Shown: one piece after another, positions 26,850 through 36,832 of the stretch
How positions within the stretch are numbered: the first letter of the stretch is position 1
How the letters are laid out: each line of letters opens with the position of its first letter
From: a virus
Reading direction: 5' to 3' (one strand)
DNA length: 64,000 bases
IMG/VR virus record: IMGVR_UViG_3300009177_000029
Location: 41,064-105,063 of that record
Notes under the pieces: generated by a model
What the model saw: the letters and a program-made list of their open reading frames with translations, nothing else
Databases searched by the model: none
What the model was told of the DNA's origin: nothing
Made by a program: the position numbers and the translations under genes

Positions 26850-28427
26850 TCAGGTAGGTAGCACGAACGCTACAACCGCCGCCTCTGCCTGAGCGATAGC
26901 CAAAGCAAGGAGCTTGTTGTTAGCAGGCTGACCGCCTGGGTGAACCCTGTCAAACACACCATCGCGAGCGCTGATGGTAATCGTCTGGCTGGAACCTGGT
27001 GCAGACAAACCGCCAGTAATAACCAACGAGGATTCGTCGTTACCACGGATGATTGCTGATACACCGTTGATGGTGAGCTTCATGTCCTTGAACTGGTCGA
27101 TACGAAGATCCGTACGGGTCGTCTTGATGCGAGTTGCCGTCGAGCCAGAACCAGTGGTCAAGGTTGCCATGGTTGGAACAGTGATGTCCGAACCAAAGCT
27201 TCCGCCCGAAAGTGTTGCTCCACCCCATGCTACGTGCGTGCTGGAAGCGGTCGTCGTGATAGCATTTCCAGCCGTACCGGACACCTTTGCGATGACCGAC
27301 ACGTTTGCGCTGGCAGCCACGGCACGAACGTCTGCGTTGAGAGTCGTAGCCGCTGCGTACGTGGTACCCGAACCTGCACCCAAGTTGATTGCAGCGATGA
27401 GGTTGTCACGAGAAGCTGCTGCGTCTGCGCCACGGAGAACGTGACCATCGACGTTCGTCAACGACGTCTGGAAGGTGTAAACCTTTCCGTTGATCGTCAC
27501 GGTGTCAGCATCTGCTGGCTGAGTGGTGATGGTGAGCAAACCAGTTGCTGATGCCAAACCATACTGCTGGCAGATCTTGATGAGAGCGTTCTGTACGATA
27601 CGCCAGTCACCAAGTAGGTTACCTGGAGGCGCATCTGCCAAACCCTTGCCCTGACGGAGAGCTACGATGTCGGAGCTGCACAACGTTGCTACGATTTCAT
27701 ACGTATCGCCGTTGACAACTGCGGCAGGAAGCGTCTGCACAGTCAAGGTGGAGTCGGTGTTCGCGAGAATCACTGCTGATACTCCGCGAAGAGCAGCCGT
27801 GGTCGTGTTCGACTTGAACTTGACCATGTTGCCTACCTGCTGGTTTGGTACGTAGGTACCTGCACCATCTACTACCAAGGTAGCAGACGAACCAGTCAAA
27901 GCCGTGAGCGTGCCAGGCTGGCTGAGCGCGTTCTGGAAGAGTTCAAGAACAGTGCTCATGTCCTGTGCGCGTAGGAAGTTGAGAGGCAACGTCTGGATGG
28001 TTGCTTCTCCGCTACCCTGTGCACCACCCGAGAGGGCAGTTGGACCACTTGCTACGCCGATCGAACCTGCGCCAGCGCCGTCTGGAACGAAGGCGCGGAC
28101 GAGTTTCGAAGCTGCCGAAGAAGCGTTCACCGCTGCGGCAATCAACGTTGCAGTGTTGTTGCCAGCGTTTGGGGTACCCGAGGTCTGGTCAAGCGCAATC
28201 GTGATTGCGTTACCAGATACGGAGACCGTGAGGCCAGCCGTCACCGAAGGAATCGTCACCTGTACGGTGATGTTGTTTCCTGGTGCGCCAGGGTCTTGCG
28301 CCTGGATGATGATCGATGACGTACCCGAGCCCAACGAGAGCTGAGCAGTACGGTAGTCAATACCAGTACGTAGAAGATCACGGATCTTCTTGATGTACAT
28401 TGCGTTTACTGTAGGAAGTGCAGGCAT
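26850..28427 (-). CDS. tail-associated structural protein with repeated beta modules
   Basis: 525 residues between sheath and tube genes. Two or more copies of a module of the form (D/A)PGxxxNxITV(T/A)...AAxNA repeat around residues 45-150 and 300-410. This pattern occurs in phage sheath and decoration proteins. The start MPALPTVNAMYIKKIRDLL and the end (AIAQAEAAVVAFVLPT) are helical. AAGGAG lies nine bases before the ATG, so it is well translated. It could be a second sheath-like or tube-decorating protein. No family firmly recognised. Confidence 0.7.
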   Translation of the reverse strand: MPALPTVNAMYIKKIRDLLRTGIDYRTAQLSLGSGTSSIIIQAQDPGAPGNNITVQVTIPSVTAGLTVSVSGNAITIALDQTSGTPNAGNNTATLIAAAVNASSAASKLVRAFVPDGAGAGSIGVASGPTALSGGAQGSGEATIQTLPLNFLRAQDMSTVLELFQNALSQPGTLTALTGSSATLVVDGAGTYVPNQQVGNMVKFKSNTTTAALRGVSAVILANTDSTLTVQTLPAAVVNGDTYEIVATLCSSDIVALRQGKGLADAPPGNLLGDWRIVQNALIKICQQYGLASATGLLTITTQPADADTVTINGKVYTFQTSLTNVDGHVLRGADAAASRDNLIAAINLGAGSGTTYAAATTLNADVRAVAASANVSVIAKVSGTAGNAITTTASSTHVAWGGATLSGGSFGSDITVPTMATLTTGSGSTATRIKTTRTDLRIDQFKDMKLTINGVSAIIRGNDESSLVITGGLSAPGSSQTITISARDGVFDRVHPGGQPANNKLLALAIAQAEAAVVAFVLPT

Positions 28428-28446
28428 GATTACTTACTCCTTAGAT

Positions 28447-30786
28447 TCAAGCGGACTGAGACGCCAACGAGAGGAAGAGGTCAATCAACTCGAAGTTGAT
28501 TCCGGGTACAGGGAAGATACCAACGTTGATCTGGACAACATCGCCTTCCGAGAATACCTTCAAGTTGTGGTATGCGCGGATAGTTGCGCCCGTTGCCGGG
28601 TCTGTCGAGTCAACGATGATGTTAGCAGTACGGTACGTCTCCAAGAGGGACGACACGGCATCCTTGATGGATGCGATGGTTGCAGGCGTTGCCTTGCGAC
28701 CCGTGAAGCGGTTCTGTACCAATGTACGGAGACCATACACAACGAAGCGTACTACGTCGCGGATGGAACCTTCGGTGTAGGCGAGGTTATCGTCCTTCAC
28801 CCAAGTCGTGAGGTCACGTACCCAACGTGTACCCTGACCGACAACAGTCTCTGCGAACATTGCTCCGTTCTGGATCAAGTCGCCGGAATCCGTCACATCG
28901 GATGGGTTCCACGATGCGTCCTGCGTGATAGCCGACACACGTAGGTACTTGTTCGTCAAAGGCTCGCCGATTTCTGGCACGCCTAGACGCATGGATGCGC
29001 CCATTACTGCAAACTCACGAGGACCCTTCTGTACTAGGTCACCCGTAGAACCAACAATAGTTGGGGACTGTGATACGCAGGCTACGTCTGCGTCGTTGAT
29101 ACTGTTACATGCGGTGATGTAAGCAGCCTTGTTTCCGCGGAAACCAATCCAACCGCCACGCTCAAGTCCAGCGGCACCGCGAGCTGCGGTTACGTGGTCT
29201 ACAAGCTGTGCAGAAACTGCTGCCCAAGTTGCAGTAGACGAGTTACCCTCGTTTACCAAGTCCTGGTCAATGAGTGGAATGATTTCATCGCATACCTGTA
29301 GAAGCATCTTGTCGAAGCCAGCCTGGAAGCTGCTGTTCGAGGAAATGCCGCGGGTACCACCAGAGAGTAGAAATGCCCATGGAAGTGGGTCACCCGTCGT
29401 GTCTGGATAGTCTACTGTGTTGCCATCACCACCGTCAGCAGGGTCGGACGAAGAACGTGCAGCCGTAAGATACACAGCCGACGAGTTGATCCACGCTACT
29501 ACTTCCTTGATATCCTGACGGAATCCGGTCGTAGCAACCGTACCAGAGAAAGAAGTCTGGATTGGTGTTGCGGTGCTGGTACCGAAGTCAAACTGTGACG
29601 CAAGTTCTACATCACCGTTGATGGCTGATGGAACCGTTGCCAAGTAGTTTGGGTTCGCGTTCACAGCGTTCTTCAACTGGTTCACGGTCATCGTAGGCGA
29701 GATCGCGATGTTGAGGTTGTCACCCGTCACACCAGTGATGGTAGAGGTAAGTGCAGTTGCCTTACCACTTGCACCCGTGATGGTCGCAGTTGCAGCCGTT
29801 ACACCGTAAATCTCTACGATGTCACCAACTACTGGCACTGCGGAAAGTGCAGTTGCCAAAGTGATCGTGCTGACCGTGTTCGTGGTGATCTTGCTGATTG
29901 CCTTGAGGTTGCCAGAAGCATCCTTCAATACGAACGTCATGTTCGCGTTCGCAAGGCTTACTAGCGACGAGGTTGTCACATTGATCAAGCTAGTCGTAGA
30001 ACCTGCGGTTACCAATGTGCTGTCGTTGAGTGGGCCGCCACGGTAAACGATGTGCAAGTAGTTGCGAAGCTGACCACCCAAAGTTGGGCTGATCTGCTGC
30101 TGACCCTCGAAGTTGATGGTCATCTGGTACGACTGGTCCGTTGGGTTGTAGTCCAAGTTCGCATCAATCGTAGACGTGTGCGCACCGTAGTCACGGGACG
30201 TGAGATCAATCAAGTTCGAGTGAACTACTACAGTGTCTGCGGCTGCTGGGGCCTGTGGTAGAGCGGGCGCAAAAGTGATTTGCGACGTGGTGTTTGCTGT
30301 CACACGACGGAGGAAGGTTGGCGATCCTGGAAGAGCTGCGATACCAATCTTCACCCAACGACCAATCAAGGCGCTAGCTACCAACGTAGCCGCTACTGTG
30401 ACAGTTGTGGTTGTACCTGCGGATGCAGTCGTCGTCACAATGTCCGCTGCGGTGGATGGAAGGCTTACGCTCGATTGAGTCGATGCGTTCGTCTTGTACA
30501 CGAGTACCTGTGCGGCACCACCTGGAATGAGTGGGTCGCCAGAGGACTGGAATGCAAGCTTGATCGCGTCAACCAATGGACCACTGCGGAAGATATCCGT
30601 AGCGCGTGATGGGTCACGAAGCGAAATGAGCCCGGCAGAGCCCGGTGCACCACCGTCAGCTTCACCAATGAGACCGAGCACACCACCAGCGGTTACACCG
30701 ATCTGGTTGAGCGCCTCAGCGTTCACCCTGGAAATAGCACCAGGACGAAAACGTGTGATACCGTTAAATGTTACTGAGCGTGCCAT
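28447..30786 (-). CDS. tail sheath protein
   Basis: 779 residues. The C-terminal 330 residues carry the sheath core: RWVRDLTTWVKDDNLAYTEG, then RFVVYGLRTLVQNRFTG and a final strand (VVQINVGIFPVPGINFELID), as in contractile phage sheaths. The N-terminal part (GVTAGGVLGLIGEADGGAPG...LRDPSRATDIFRSGPL) is the conserved start. Middle residues are inserted surface beta domains, making it longer than the usual 400-650. It polymerises around the tube and contracts on infection. AGGAG lies six bases before the ATG. Confidence 0.93.
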   Translation of the reverse strand: MARSVTFNGITRFRPGAISRVNAEALNQIGVTAGGVLGLIGEADGGAPGSAGLISLRDPSRATDIFRSGPLVDAIKLAFQSSGDPLIPGGAAQVLVYKTNASTQSSVSLPSTAADIVTTTASAGTTTTVTVAATLVASALIGRWVKIGIAALPGSPTFLRRVTANTTSQITFAPALPQAPAAADTVVVHSNLIDLTSRDYGAHTSTIDANLDYNPTDQSYQMTINFEGQQQISPTLGGQLRNYLHIVYRGGPLNDSTLVTAGSTTSLINVTTSSLVSLANANMTFVLKDASGNLKAISKITTNTVSTITLATALSAVPVVGDIVEIYGVTAATATITGASGKATALTSTITGVTGDNLNIAISPTMTVNQLKNAVNANPNYLATVPSAINGDVELASQFDFGTSTATPIQTSFSGTVATTGFRQDIKEVVAWINSSAVYLTAARSSSDPADGGDGNTVDYPDTTGDPLPWAFLLSGGTRGISSNSSFQAGFDKMLLQVCDEIIPLIDQDLVNEGNSSTATWAAVSAQLVDHVTAARGAAGLERGGWIGFRGNKAAYITACNSINDADVACVSQSPTIVGSTGDLVQKGPREFAVMGASMRLGVPEIGEPLTNKYLRVSAITQDASWNPSDVTDSGDLIQNGAMFAETVVGQGTRWVRDLTTWVKDDNLAYTEGSIRDVVRFVVYGLRTLVQNRFTGRKATPATIASIKDAVSSLLETYRTANIIVDSTDPATGATIRAYHNLKVFSEGDVVQINVGIFPVPGINFELIDLFLSLASQSA

Positions 30787-30798
30787 GTGTGACTCCTA

Positions 30799-31023
30799 TC
30801 AGTATGCCTTCATCATTTCGTCCCACTTTTCGAGCGGATACTTATTGCCAACGAGTGCCCCAAGGAAAGCGCGCATTCCACCAAGGTGGCGCGGCTGCTT
30901 GTTCTTGAGCTGTGCCCACTGTTCAAAGGAGTACACCTTCGTTCTTGGGGCTCTTACGAAAATCTTGGTAGTAGCTACTGGAACTTCTACCTCGACAGAA
31001 ACTTCATCTTTGTTCTTAGCCAT
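30799..31023 (-). CDS. small unknown neck/tail protein
   Basis: 74 residues from the ATG at 31023 (GAGGGAAG upstream). Charged N-terminus, beta-rich centre (EVEVPVATTKIFVRAPRTKV) and a helical end. Lies between the sheath and a neck protein, overlapping the latter by a few bases. No family recognised. Confidence 0.65.
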   Translation of the reverse strand: MAKNKDEVSVEVEVPVATTKIFVRAPRTKVYSFEQWAQLKNKQPRHLGGMRAFLGALVGNKYPLEKWDEMMKAY

Positions 31024-31031
31024 GTCTTCCC

Positions 31032-32066
31032 TCACAAAGCGATACGAGACACAATGATTGTCTCACCAGGGACGGGTGTTCCCACGCCCTGTGGGTTCAC
31101 AGAGGTGAGCGTGATCTGGATTGCTTTTGCCACATCCTGCTCAACAATGAAGCTGAAAGGATAGTGGAACTGTACGGTCATGGATCTTGTGAAGACCTCG
31201 CTCGGTAGCAACTCGGACCTTGGGGCCAAGTCGGAACCGCTGATCTTCAAAGCCATGATACCCTGCGCTTCGAGGAACTTACGTTGCGCAAACAGTATCG
31301 CTTTCAGCACTGTGTAGAGGTATATTACCTCTTCTTGGTTACCAGCGATGACGTCTAGCTGATACTGTGAATCGTAGTTCGCTCCGACGCGTAGTTGACT
31401 CATGCTGTCAGTGTACGCGCGTACTGGATTTCCGTATGAAGCCTCAGGGGCATCCTCATAGCGGAGGTCCACTACACTTGATGAGTCTAAGTCTAGCTCA
31501 AATGTACCTACGATGTCAAGCTGTTCCGACGAGATTGAACTGATTCTGTACTTTTTACCAGCCCCAGCTCCGGCTACTACATACAAGAACATAGAAGGCC
31601 AGTTTGACACACCAGCAAAGATCTCGCTCATCACGTCATTCGATTCCTCGGTAAAGGTGATTGCTTGCTTCTGTGGAAGCATTGACGCAACGTGAAGCTG
31701 CCCAACTACCAAATCAGGAAGTCCCTGTGCTGTAGACACCGATGCGGCGTTTCCACCAAGCGTGTCCATATCCATGTCTGCATCTGGCATGTCGAAATGC
31801 GGAGGAGCACCCATGATATCGCCAAGGAACTCCTCAGCTTCGGTCTCACTCTTGAGCATGAGCACAATAGCTGGTGCCTTGATTTCTGTGCGTGGATAGT
31901 TGATCGAGAAGTCAATCACAGTCTCAGTGATAAACGACTTGATGGCTTCCTGCTGTGCAAGAGGAAGGTTCTTGAAGATCATGTTGAGGATCCTGGGTTC
32001 CTGACGGATGCCCTTGATGCCTTCGATGATCGCACGTTGTAGGATGATTTCTGGTAGGGTACTCAT
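31032..32066 (-). CDS. neck / tail-completion protein
   Basis: 344 residues. Helical N-terminus (PEIILQRAIIEGIKGIRQEP), a Met/Asp-rich linker near residues 88-102, and a C-terminal beta region. Placed directly upstream of the sheath, after HK97-gp10-like and connector genes, where tail terminator proteins (T4 gp15 or gp3 type) are found. Role inferred from order only. Overlaps the next gene with ATGA. Confidence 0.65.
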   Translation of the reverse strand: MSTLPEIILQRAIIEGIKGIRQEPRILNMIFKNLPLAQQEAIKSFITETVIDFSINYPRTEIKAPAIVLMLKSETEAEEFLGDIMGAPPHFDMPDADMDMDTLGGNAASVSTAQGLPDLVVGQLHVASMLPQKQAITFTEESNDVMSEIFAGVSNWPSMFLYVVAGAGAGKKYRISSISSEQLDIVGTFELDLDSSSVVDLRYEDAPEASYGNPVRAYTDSMSQLRVGANYDSQYQLDVIAGNQEEVIYLYTVLKAILFAQRKFLEAQGIMALKISGSDLAPRSELLPSEVFTRSMTVQFHYPFSFIVEQDVAKAIQITLTSVNPQGVGTPVPGETIIVSRIAL

Positions 32067-32593
32067 GAGGTCTGCATGTCCTTGAACAACTTTTCCACAT
32101 TCTTCGGAATGATGGTTCGGTCGAGTTCATTGCTCACTTCATCAGAGAGCTTCTTTCCTTTGAAGCCTGGGTGCATCCAAGAATCTGGCTTGGAGTTCAC
32201 ACTCACTGTTGCGAATGCCGTGGGCTTTGTCATATTGATGTAGCGACGTGGATTCAACGGAATCACTCGATACTTGTTGCCCTTCAACAATCCAGGTTTC
32301 ATGTCATAGGCTGATCCACCCTGGTCTACTACGTAAGGCAAGAATCCTTCAAGCTTGAGATAGAACGACGCATCGTCTACAAGCTGCAAGTCGATCGCCT
32401 TGACGTAAACGTTTCGGCTTGACTTGAGTTTCTGCCCTGCCAGGGTCTTCCAGAAGGTCTTTCCTTCCATGGCGATGCGACGCATCATGCCAGGAATCTT
32501 CTTCTTTAGACGTCGATCCATATCGAGTAGAGCCTCCGGAAACTCGATATTGAGGACTACTTGATTTGCACGCGGGTCAGCAAAGACAGTCAA
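32063..32593 (-). CDS. HK97 gp10-like head-tail joining protein
   Basis: About 177 residues. I place the start at TTG 32593, which overlaps the upstream stop as TTGA and has GGGAGG eight bases before it; the longer frame runs into the upstream gene. The region from FPEALLDMDRRLKKKIPGMM through LEGFLPYVVDQGGSAYDMKP, a basic helix then a small beta domain, resembles gp10-type tail-completion proteins. Position between connector and tail terminator agrees. Confidence 0.65.
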   Translation of the reverse strand: MTVFADPRANQVVLNIEFPEALLDMDRRLKKKIPGMMRRIAMEGKTFWKTLAGQKLKSSRNVYVKAIDLQLVDDASFYLKLEGFLPYVVDQGGSAYDMKPGLLKGNKYRVIPLNPRRYINMTKPTAFATVSVNSKPDSWMHPGFKGKKLSDEVSNELDRTIIPKNVEKLFKDMQTS

Positions 32594-33396
32594 ATCTTCG
32601 TCCTCCCTGTGAGCGCGATCTGTTCCTTCTGTCTCATTGCCGGAGTTGCGACAGAGGTTGCCTGTGTGTATGCAACGTGTTTCTTGCGAAGAACTACACG
32701 CTGCTGTAGGTTGCGTCCGCGGTCCACACGCTGTAGTGGTGAAGCGTAAACAATCCACTCTGGATAGTAGTGGTACTTGAGGACATAGAACACGCCATCT
32801 GCTGGCTTGTTACCAATCCACTTCACCTTGTTGTCATTGATCTGAAAGTCGGAGTCAACATCGTAGACCACGTTGTGCTCGTCTTCACACCAAACAGCAC
32901 AACCACTACCTGCATACCAGAGACGGTCCTCGGAGGGATCCAAGTCGGTAGGAATAGTGCGAGCGTTGCTTAGGTGTGCTGCGTTGCGGCAAATCGTTTG
33001 ACCTTCGGTCAAAACGTCTGTGATGCACAACGTCACCTTATCCATGTCCTGCATCTCTTGCTCGTACAAGGATGGTGAGAATACAGCGTCACCAGGCAAT
33101 GCCAAACCCAAGTCAATGAGCTGGCGGTTGCCTGCGTTGACGGCTGTAAGCAAGCCAAGAACCTTTGTTGCATTTCGATACATGAACCCGAAGCCGTGGC
33201 ACGTAGGACAGTTCGGCCTACGGATACGAATGGCTTCGTTAGGGTTCTTCTCGTTGAATGAGGCAACCGTGTCTTCACGACGACATGCAGGGCAGGCTAC
33301 GCCCGTCTCCCAAATCACGTAGTCGCCGCGATCTTGGATAAGAGCTTCAAGTAGGCCGAAATCCCAATCGGCACCTAGTCCTGGCATGATTGTCAT
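32590..33396 (-). CDS. head-tail connector protein with zinc motif
   Basis: 268 residues. CPAC near residue 35 and CPTC near 63 form a likely zinc-binding pair inside an N-terminal module. The remainder is beta-rich with many aromatic residues (YHYYPEWIVYASPLQRV). Similar zinc-containing neck proteins occur in other long-genome myoviruses; I cannot name the family. Overlaps both neighbours by a few bases. Confidence 0.65.
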   Translation of the reverse strand: MTIMPGLGADWDFGLLEALIQDRGDYVIWETGVACPACRREDTVASFNEKNPNEAIRIRRPNCPTCHGFGFMYRNATKVLGLLTAVNAGNRQLIDLGLALPGDAVFSPSLYEQEMQDMDKVTLCITDVLTEGQTICRNAAHLSNARTIPTDLDPSEDRLWYAGSGCAVWCEDEHNVVYDVDSDFQINDNKVKWIGNKPADGVFYVLKYHYYPEWIVYASPLQRVDRGRNLQQRVVLRKKHVAYTQATSVATPAMRQKEQIALTGRTKI

Positions 33397-35219
33397 ACTA
33401 CCAACAACGTTGCTCCTCTGTACTTGCCCTTGTACTTGACAAGCTGTTCATCAATCCAATCCTTGAACATTTGGATTGCACCCGTGTACGGACCGTACTT
33501 CAACTGCGTCGTGTAAGACACAGACTGAGAAACGCCGTCACGGCCAAGAGACGTGGAGCCGACACCCGGTCGAAGAGAAGCACCCAACATAGTCAAGGCA
33601 TCCATGGCTGCCTTCTTTGCAATGAGTTCCTGCAAGTCGCAAGGACACTCACGCAAGCCGACAATAAAGTTGAAGTGCCAGAAGTTCGGAATCGCGGCCG
33701 CTCCACGAAGAGCATTCACCCAGATCAAGCCCAAGAAATCGAAGGCGATTGTCTGGTTGAAAGGTACCAACTGAATGAGTCCACCCTGTGGGTAGAACTG
33801 AATCCAGTCGAGGTCAATGTCGATGATGCGGGTGTTGGCAATAGAACCGAATAGGTTGTCAACACGAAGCATCTGAGGATATGGAGTCTGAATGTCTACC
33901 CACTCATCGCCCATTCTTGGAGGATAGTAGGTTAGTGGACCCACGATGTAATCGTAGTCCGGGTCAGTGAAGAGCGGAGTTGGCGCGTTGATGCCTGCGG
34001 CGAACTGAATCATCGTAGGATCACGGTCGGTCACAACCTTCGTAGGTTCGACGTAAATAGCCAACGCCACATGCTCAAGCCACTCTTCTGCCTGGCATAG
34101 ATACTTAGCGAGTGTCTGATTGTCGAGACGTAGTTGTTCAACCAGAATGTCATCTGACTGGTTCGAAGTAGGTAGGAATGTAGGTCCGGACACACGGACC
34201 ACAATGTAGTCGTTGCCCATGATGCTGGAAAGCAAACCCATCTTGCCACCACAACCAGCACCGCCACCAGAGCCGCCGTTACCACGACGGAGAATGTACT
34301 CGCCAGGGTTGTTCACCGACACAATAGGTCCGCCATTCCACGAAAGCTGACGCACTTCTGGCGGACCAGCTTCATAGATATAGTTCAAGTTGAATACACC
34401 TAGTGGATGATTCGACGAAACCTCGATGATGGTTACACCCGTGATGTTTGTGGGCTGATTGCGCACAAAGCGAGCCTGACCAGCTTGTAGCGGAATACCG
34501 AACAAGAAGTCCTTCTTCAAACGTTCCACTGTGACGATGCGGATATCGAAGTCCGGAGACTCGCCAGAAACCTCATCGCGGCCACCTGTGAACGCTGTAG
34601 GGCCTTCTACGGCACTCAACGACAATCCGGACGTTCCAGTGAACGAAGCGCTTGCGAAGTTCGCTAGGGTCGAGTTGATCAACGCAGTGATTCGTTCACG
34701 CGTGTTCTTGCTTGGATCAAGTACACCACCTGTGTATCCCAACGTGATGGTCAAAGCCGTGCCAGCTACCACCGCACTCAGTTCAGATGTGCCACCGCCA
34801 TGAGCGACTTCAACCGTCAAAGAGTTTGCGTCAGTACCAGTCTCCACAGAATGAAGAGTGATTGGCGTGGAAGTGCCACTGCCGATGACTACCGAAGCGT
34901 TCGTAGCGAGAGAACGGGCACGCACGAAATACTTGCCGTGGCGAGCCAAGTTGATCATATCCTGGTCAACAAGGTTCGGAAGATTGAAGGTCGTAGACTG
35001 TACTTGCGGAGAAGTCGAACCTGTGAAAGACAACGACATTGTTCCGACTACAGAATCGCGCGAACGTCGTGCCTTGACTAGCTCGACTAGAACAGACTCA
35101 CTGGAATACGGTGTACCACCACTGCACTGCACAGTGACGTTTACAACATCACGGCCAGATTCGTAGCGAGAATACTCAGTGTTGTCTGTCAAGACAACGA
35201 TACCAGTAGGCTGTCCCAT
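33393..35219 (-). CDS. large neck or virion structural protein
   Basis: 608 residues. The N-terminal 210 residues look like a beta-sandwich adhesion module. A flexible Gly-rich stretch (RRGNGGSGGGAGCGGKMG) follows near residue 320, then a 280-residue domain rich in aromatic residues and ending in YKGKYRGATLLVV. A Gly-rich joint between two folded halves suggests a whisker, collar or adaptor protein. GAGG precedes the ATG. No enzyme motif. Confidence 0.65.
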   Translation of the reverse strand: MGQPTGIVVLTDNTEYSRYESGRDVVNVTVQCSGGTPYSSESVLVELVKARRSRDSVVGTMSLSFTGSTSPQVQSTTFNLPNLVDQDMINLARHGKYFVRARSLATNASVVIGSGTSTPITLHSVETGTDANSLTVEVAHGGGTSELSAVVAGTALTITLGYTGGVLDPSKNTRERITALINSTLANFASASFTGTSGLSLSAVEGPTAFTGGRDEVSGESPDFDIRIVTVERLKKDFLFGIPLQAGQARFVRNQPTNITGVTIIEVSSNHPLGVFNLNYIYEAGPPEVRQLSWNGGPIVSVNNPGEYILRRGNGGSGGGAGCGGKMGLLSSIMGNDYIVVRVSGPTFLPTSNQSDDILVEQLRLDNQTLAKYLCQAEEWLEHVALAIYVEPTKVVTDRDPTMIQFAAGINAPTPLFTDPDYDYIVGPLTYYPPRMGDEWVDIQTPYPQMLRVDNLFGSIANTRIIDIDLDWIQFYPQGGLIQLVPFNQTIAFDFLGLIWVNALRGAAAIPNFWHFNFIVGLRECPCDLQELIAKKAAMDALTMLGASLRPGVGSTSLGRDGVSQSVSYTTQLKYGPYTGAIQMFKDWIDEQLVKYKGKYRGATLLVV

Positions 35220-35228
35220 GTTACCTCG

Positions 35229-35849
35229 TCATGGAATGTCGAACAAGTTCGCAGTTGAACCTGGGACGGTGATAGTCCTGCGGTAGTTTGCATCAGCAAT
35301 GATGAACTCTGCCGAAGTACCTGTAATCAACGACAATGTGAAGAACCCGGTGTCATCTGTGGTTGTCGTGAGGAAATCTGCTCCGATGAGGATGCCGTCA
35401 GTAGTTGGGTGCACAATCGTAGGCTGAGAGACGATGCGTGCTACTACCGATGTGCCACTCAAAGGCTGTCCTGCGGAATCGTAGATATATCCGTAGATTG
35501 CCGTGATAGGTGGTGTGAATCCTGGGGTTGGGATTGGCGGTGCCGTAGCCGCAACTGCCACGAATGCTGCAAGCAACGTAGGCTTCGTCGTGGCACTAGT
35601 AAAGCTCAAGTACAATGAGCCAAGTGTGTTCGTATCACCGCTAACGAGGCTGATTCCGTAGAACCCGTTGCCCAAGTCAGCGAAGTTACCCGACGTGAGA
35701 GTGAACGTTGAAAACGAACTAGCTCCGGCTTTCTTGATACCTGCCGTTACAGCAGTGTAAGCCAAGCCAGTTGCCGGAGAGCCATCAGCAAGCTCCAAGT
35801 AGATTACTACAGTCGTAGCTGCGTTTTGAATGAGAAGAGGCGTGTTCAT
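35229..35849 (-). CDS. Ig-like / carboxypeptidase-regulatory-like virion protein
   Basis: 207 residues from the ATG at 35849 (GGAG seven bases upstream). A longer in-frame TTG start at 35867 lies inside the terminator stem and is rejected. The C-terminal 85 residues (YGYIYDSAGQPLSGTSVVAR...DDTGFFTLSL) match the CarboxypepD_reg-like/transthyretin fold found as surface domains on phage particles. The N-terminal half is another beta-sandwich (BppU-like in style). Probably a capsid or neck decoration exposed to the medium. Confidence 0.65.
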   Translation of the reverse strand: MNTPLLIQNAATTVVIYLELADGSPATGLAYTAVTAGIKKAGASSFSTFTLTSGNFADLGNGFYGISLVSGDTNTLGSLYLSFTSATTKPTLLAAFVAVAATAPPIPTPGFTPPITAIYGYIYDSAGQPLSGTSVVARIVSQPTIVHPTTDGILIGADFLTTTTDDTGFFTLSLITGTSAEFIIADANYRRTITVPGSTANLFDIP

Positions 35850-35857
35850 GTGGCGCT

Positions 35858-35906
35858 CCAAAGACAAAAGGAGTATAGCACGCCGTTTCCGGCAAAGCTA
35901 TACTCC
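35858..35906 (-). terminator. rho-independent terminator
   Basis: Perfect 10-bp stem GGAGTATAGC/GCTATACTCC (35870-35879 with 35897-35906). Its loop contains a second small stem capped by GAAA (GCCG-GAAA-CGGC). CTTTTGTCTTT follows on the minus strand. It closes the unit ending with the gene at 35933. Confidence 0.85.
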
Positions 35907-35932
35907 CTTGTGGTGCTACGCGGTGAGTGCAA

Positions 35933-36244
35933 TCAGAACTTGTCTGCTGCCGTCATCGTCTCAAGCTTCACAACTTCCTCTGCACGGTGAAGTGGCTGAG
36001 TTGGGGTTGGGCGTACGCCGTAAACCAAACGACCAGTTCCTACGTGTGGGGCGCTCGACGAATCGATACCCGTGGAAAGTGCTGCGCTCAAAGCTGCTGC
36101 GGCTTGCGTTGCAGTCGTGGTTGCTGCTGCCTGCTCTGCCGCAATGTTCTGTAGAACAATGAGGAAGGAGTTGTAGCTACGACGTAGAGCTTCTAGCTCT
36201 GCGCTGTTCTGATCACTCACAACCAATCTTACCTTTGCTGCCAT
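35933..36244 (-). CDS. small unknown protein, Ala-rich helix
   Basis: 103 residues. A beta start (VRLVVSDQNS) is followed by a long Ala/Gln/Thr-rich helix and a flexible tail. Located just before a terminator. GAGG precedes the ATG by eight bases. It may be a capsid decoration or neck whisker component. No family recognised. Confidence 0.65.
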   Translation of the reverse strand: MAAKVRLVVSDQNSAELEALRRSYNSFLIVLQNIAAEQAAATTTATQAAAALSAALSTGIDSSSAPHVGTGRLVYGVRPTPTQPLHRAEEVVKLETMTAADKF

Positions 36245-36254
36245 GATTCAATCC

Positions 36255-36818
36255 TCACTTCTTCTTTGAAGCCTTCACTAGCTTCATAGGTTCTACATCT
36301 GATACCAAGAAGCTCTGGTCAATCTCCTGAGGAACTACGTCCTTGGGGTCTTCTACCACTGCTTCTGCCACCATAGGTGCGAACACTTCTGGTGCGGGTT
36401 CTTCTACAGGTTCTACTGACGACTCCACCACGATCGAGAAGCGACCAGGCTTCATAGCCATCTCACGCTCGAAAAGCTCACGTAGGTGACCTGGCACCCT
36501 GCCGTGACCATCGGAACCGAATACAACGGGGAAACGGCCATCCAACAGGATCGTGCGGTTTCGTACGTTGCTCTTTACCTTCAAGTCCTTCATCTTTACC
36601 TCAGTTCTCAGGATAGGCTTGATTACTAGCTTAGCCATGTCCATTCGTACTTCGGAAAATGACTTACCTGTAGCTCCACCCTGTGCCTTGTTCAACGGGC
36701 AAGACCCACATACTACCGGCCCATTTTCATAGACCGTCACACCATTAACGCGTTTCTTGACACGTCGTGGAGTTGGGTGCCCGTAGATTGGCTTGTTGCA
36801 GATTGAACACGTTTCCAT
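36255..36818 (-). CDS. zinc-motif protein downstream of the capsid gene
   Basis: 187 residues from the ATG at 36818 (AGGTG upstream). Four cysteines (CSIC near the start and CGSC near residue 35) form a treble-clef-like zinc site. A basic middle follows, then an acidic Pro/Glu/Val-rich tail (about 60 residues) ending in KKK. The last segment looks disordered. It directly follows the capsid gene; function unknown. Confidence 0.7.
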   Translation of the reverse strand: METCSICNKPIYGHPTPRRVKKRVNGVTVYENGPVVCGSCPLNKAQGGATGKSFSEVRMDMAKLVIKPILRTEVKMKDLKVKSNVRNRTILLDGRFPVVFGSDGHGRVPGHLRELFEREMAMKPGRFSIVVESSVEPVEEPAPEVFAPMVAEAVVEDPKDVVPQEIDQSFLVSDVEPMKLVKASKKK

Positions 36819-36832
36819 CAGAAACACCTATA

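Noticed and set aside
35850-35867. Longer start (TTG) for the Ig-like protein
   Set aside because: It falls inside the terminator stem; the ATG at 35849 has a good ribosome site.
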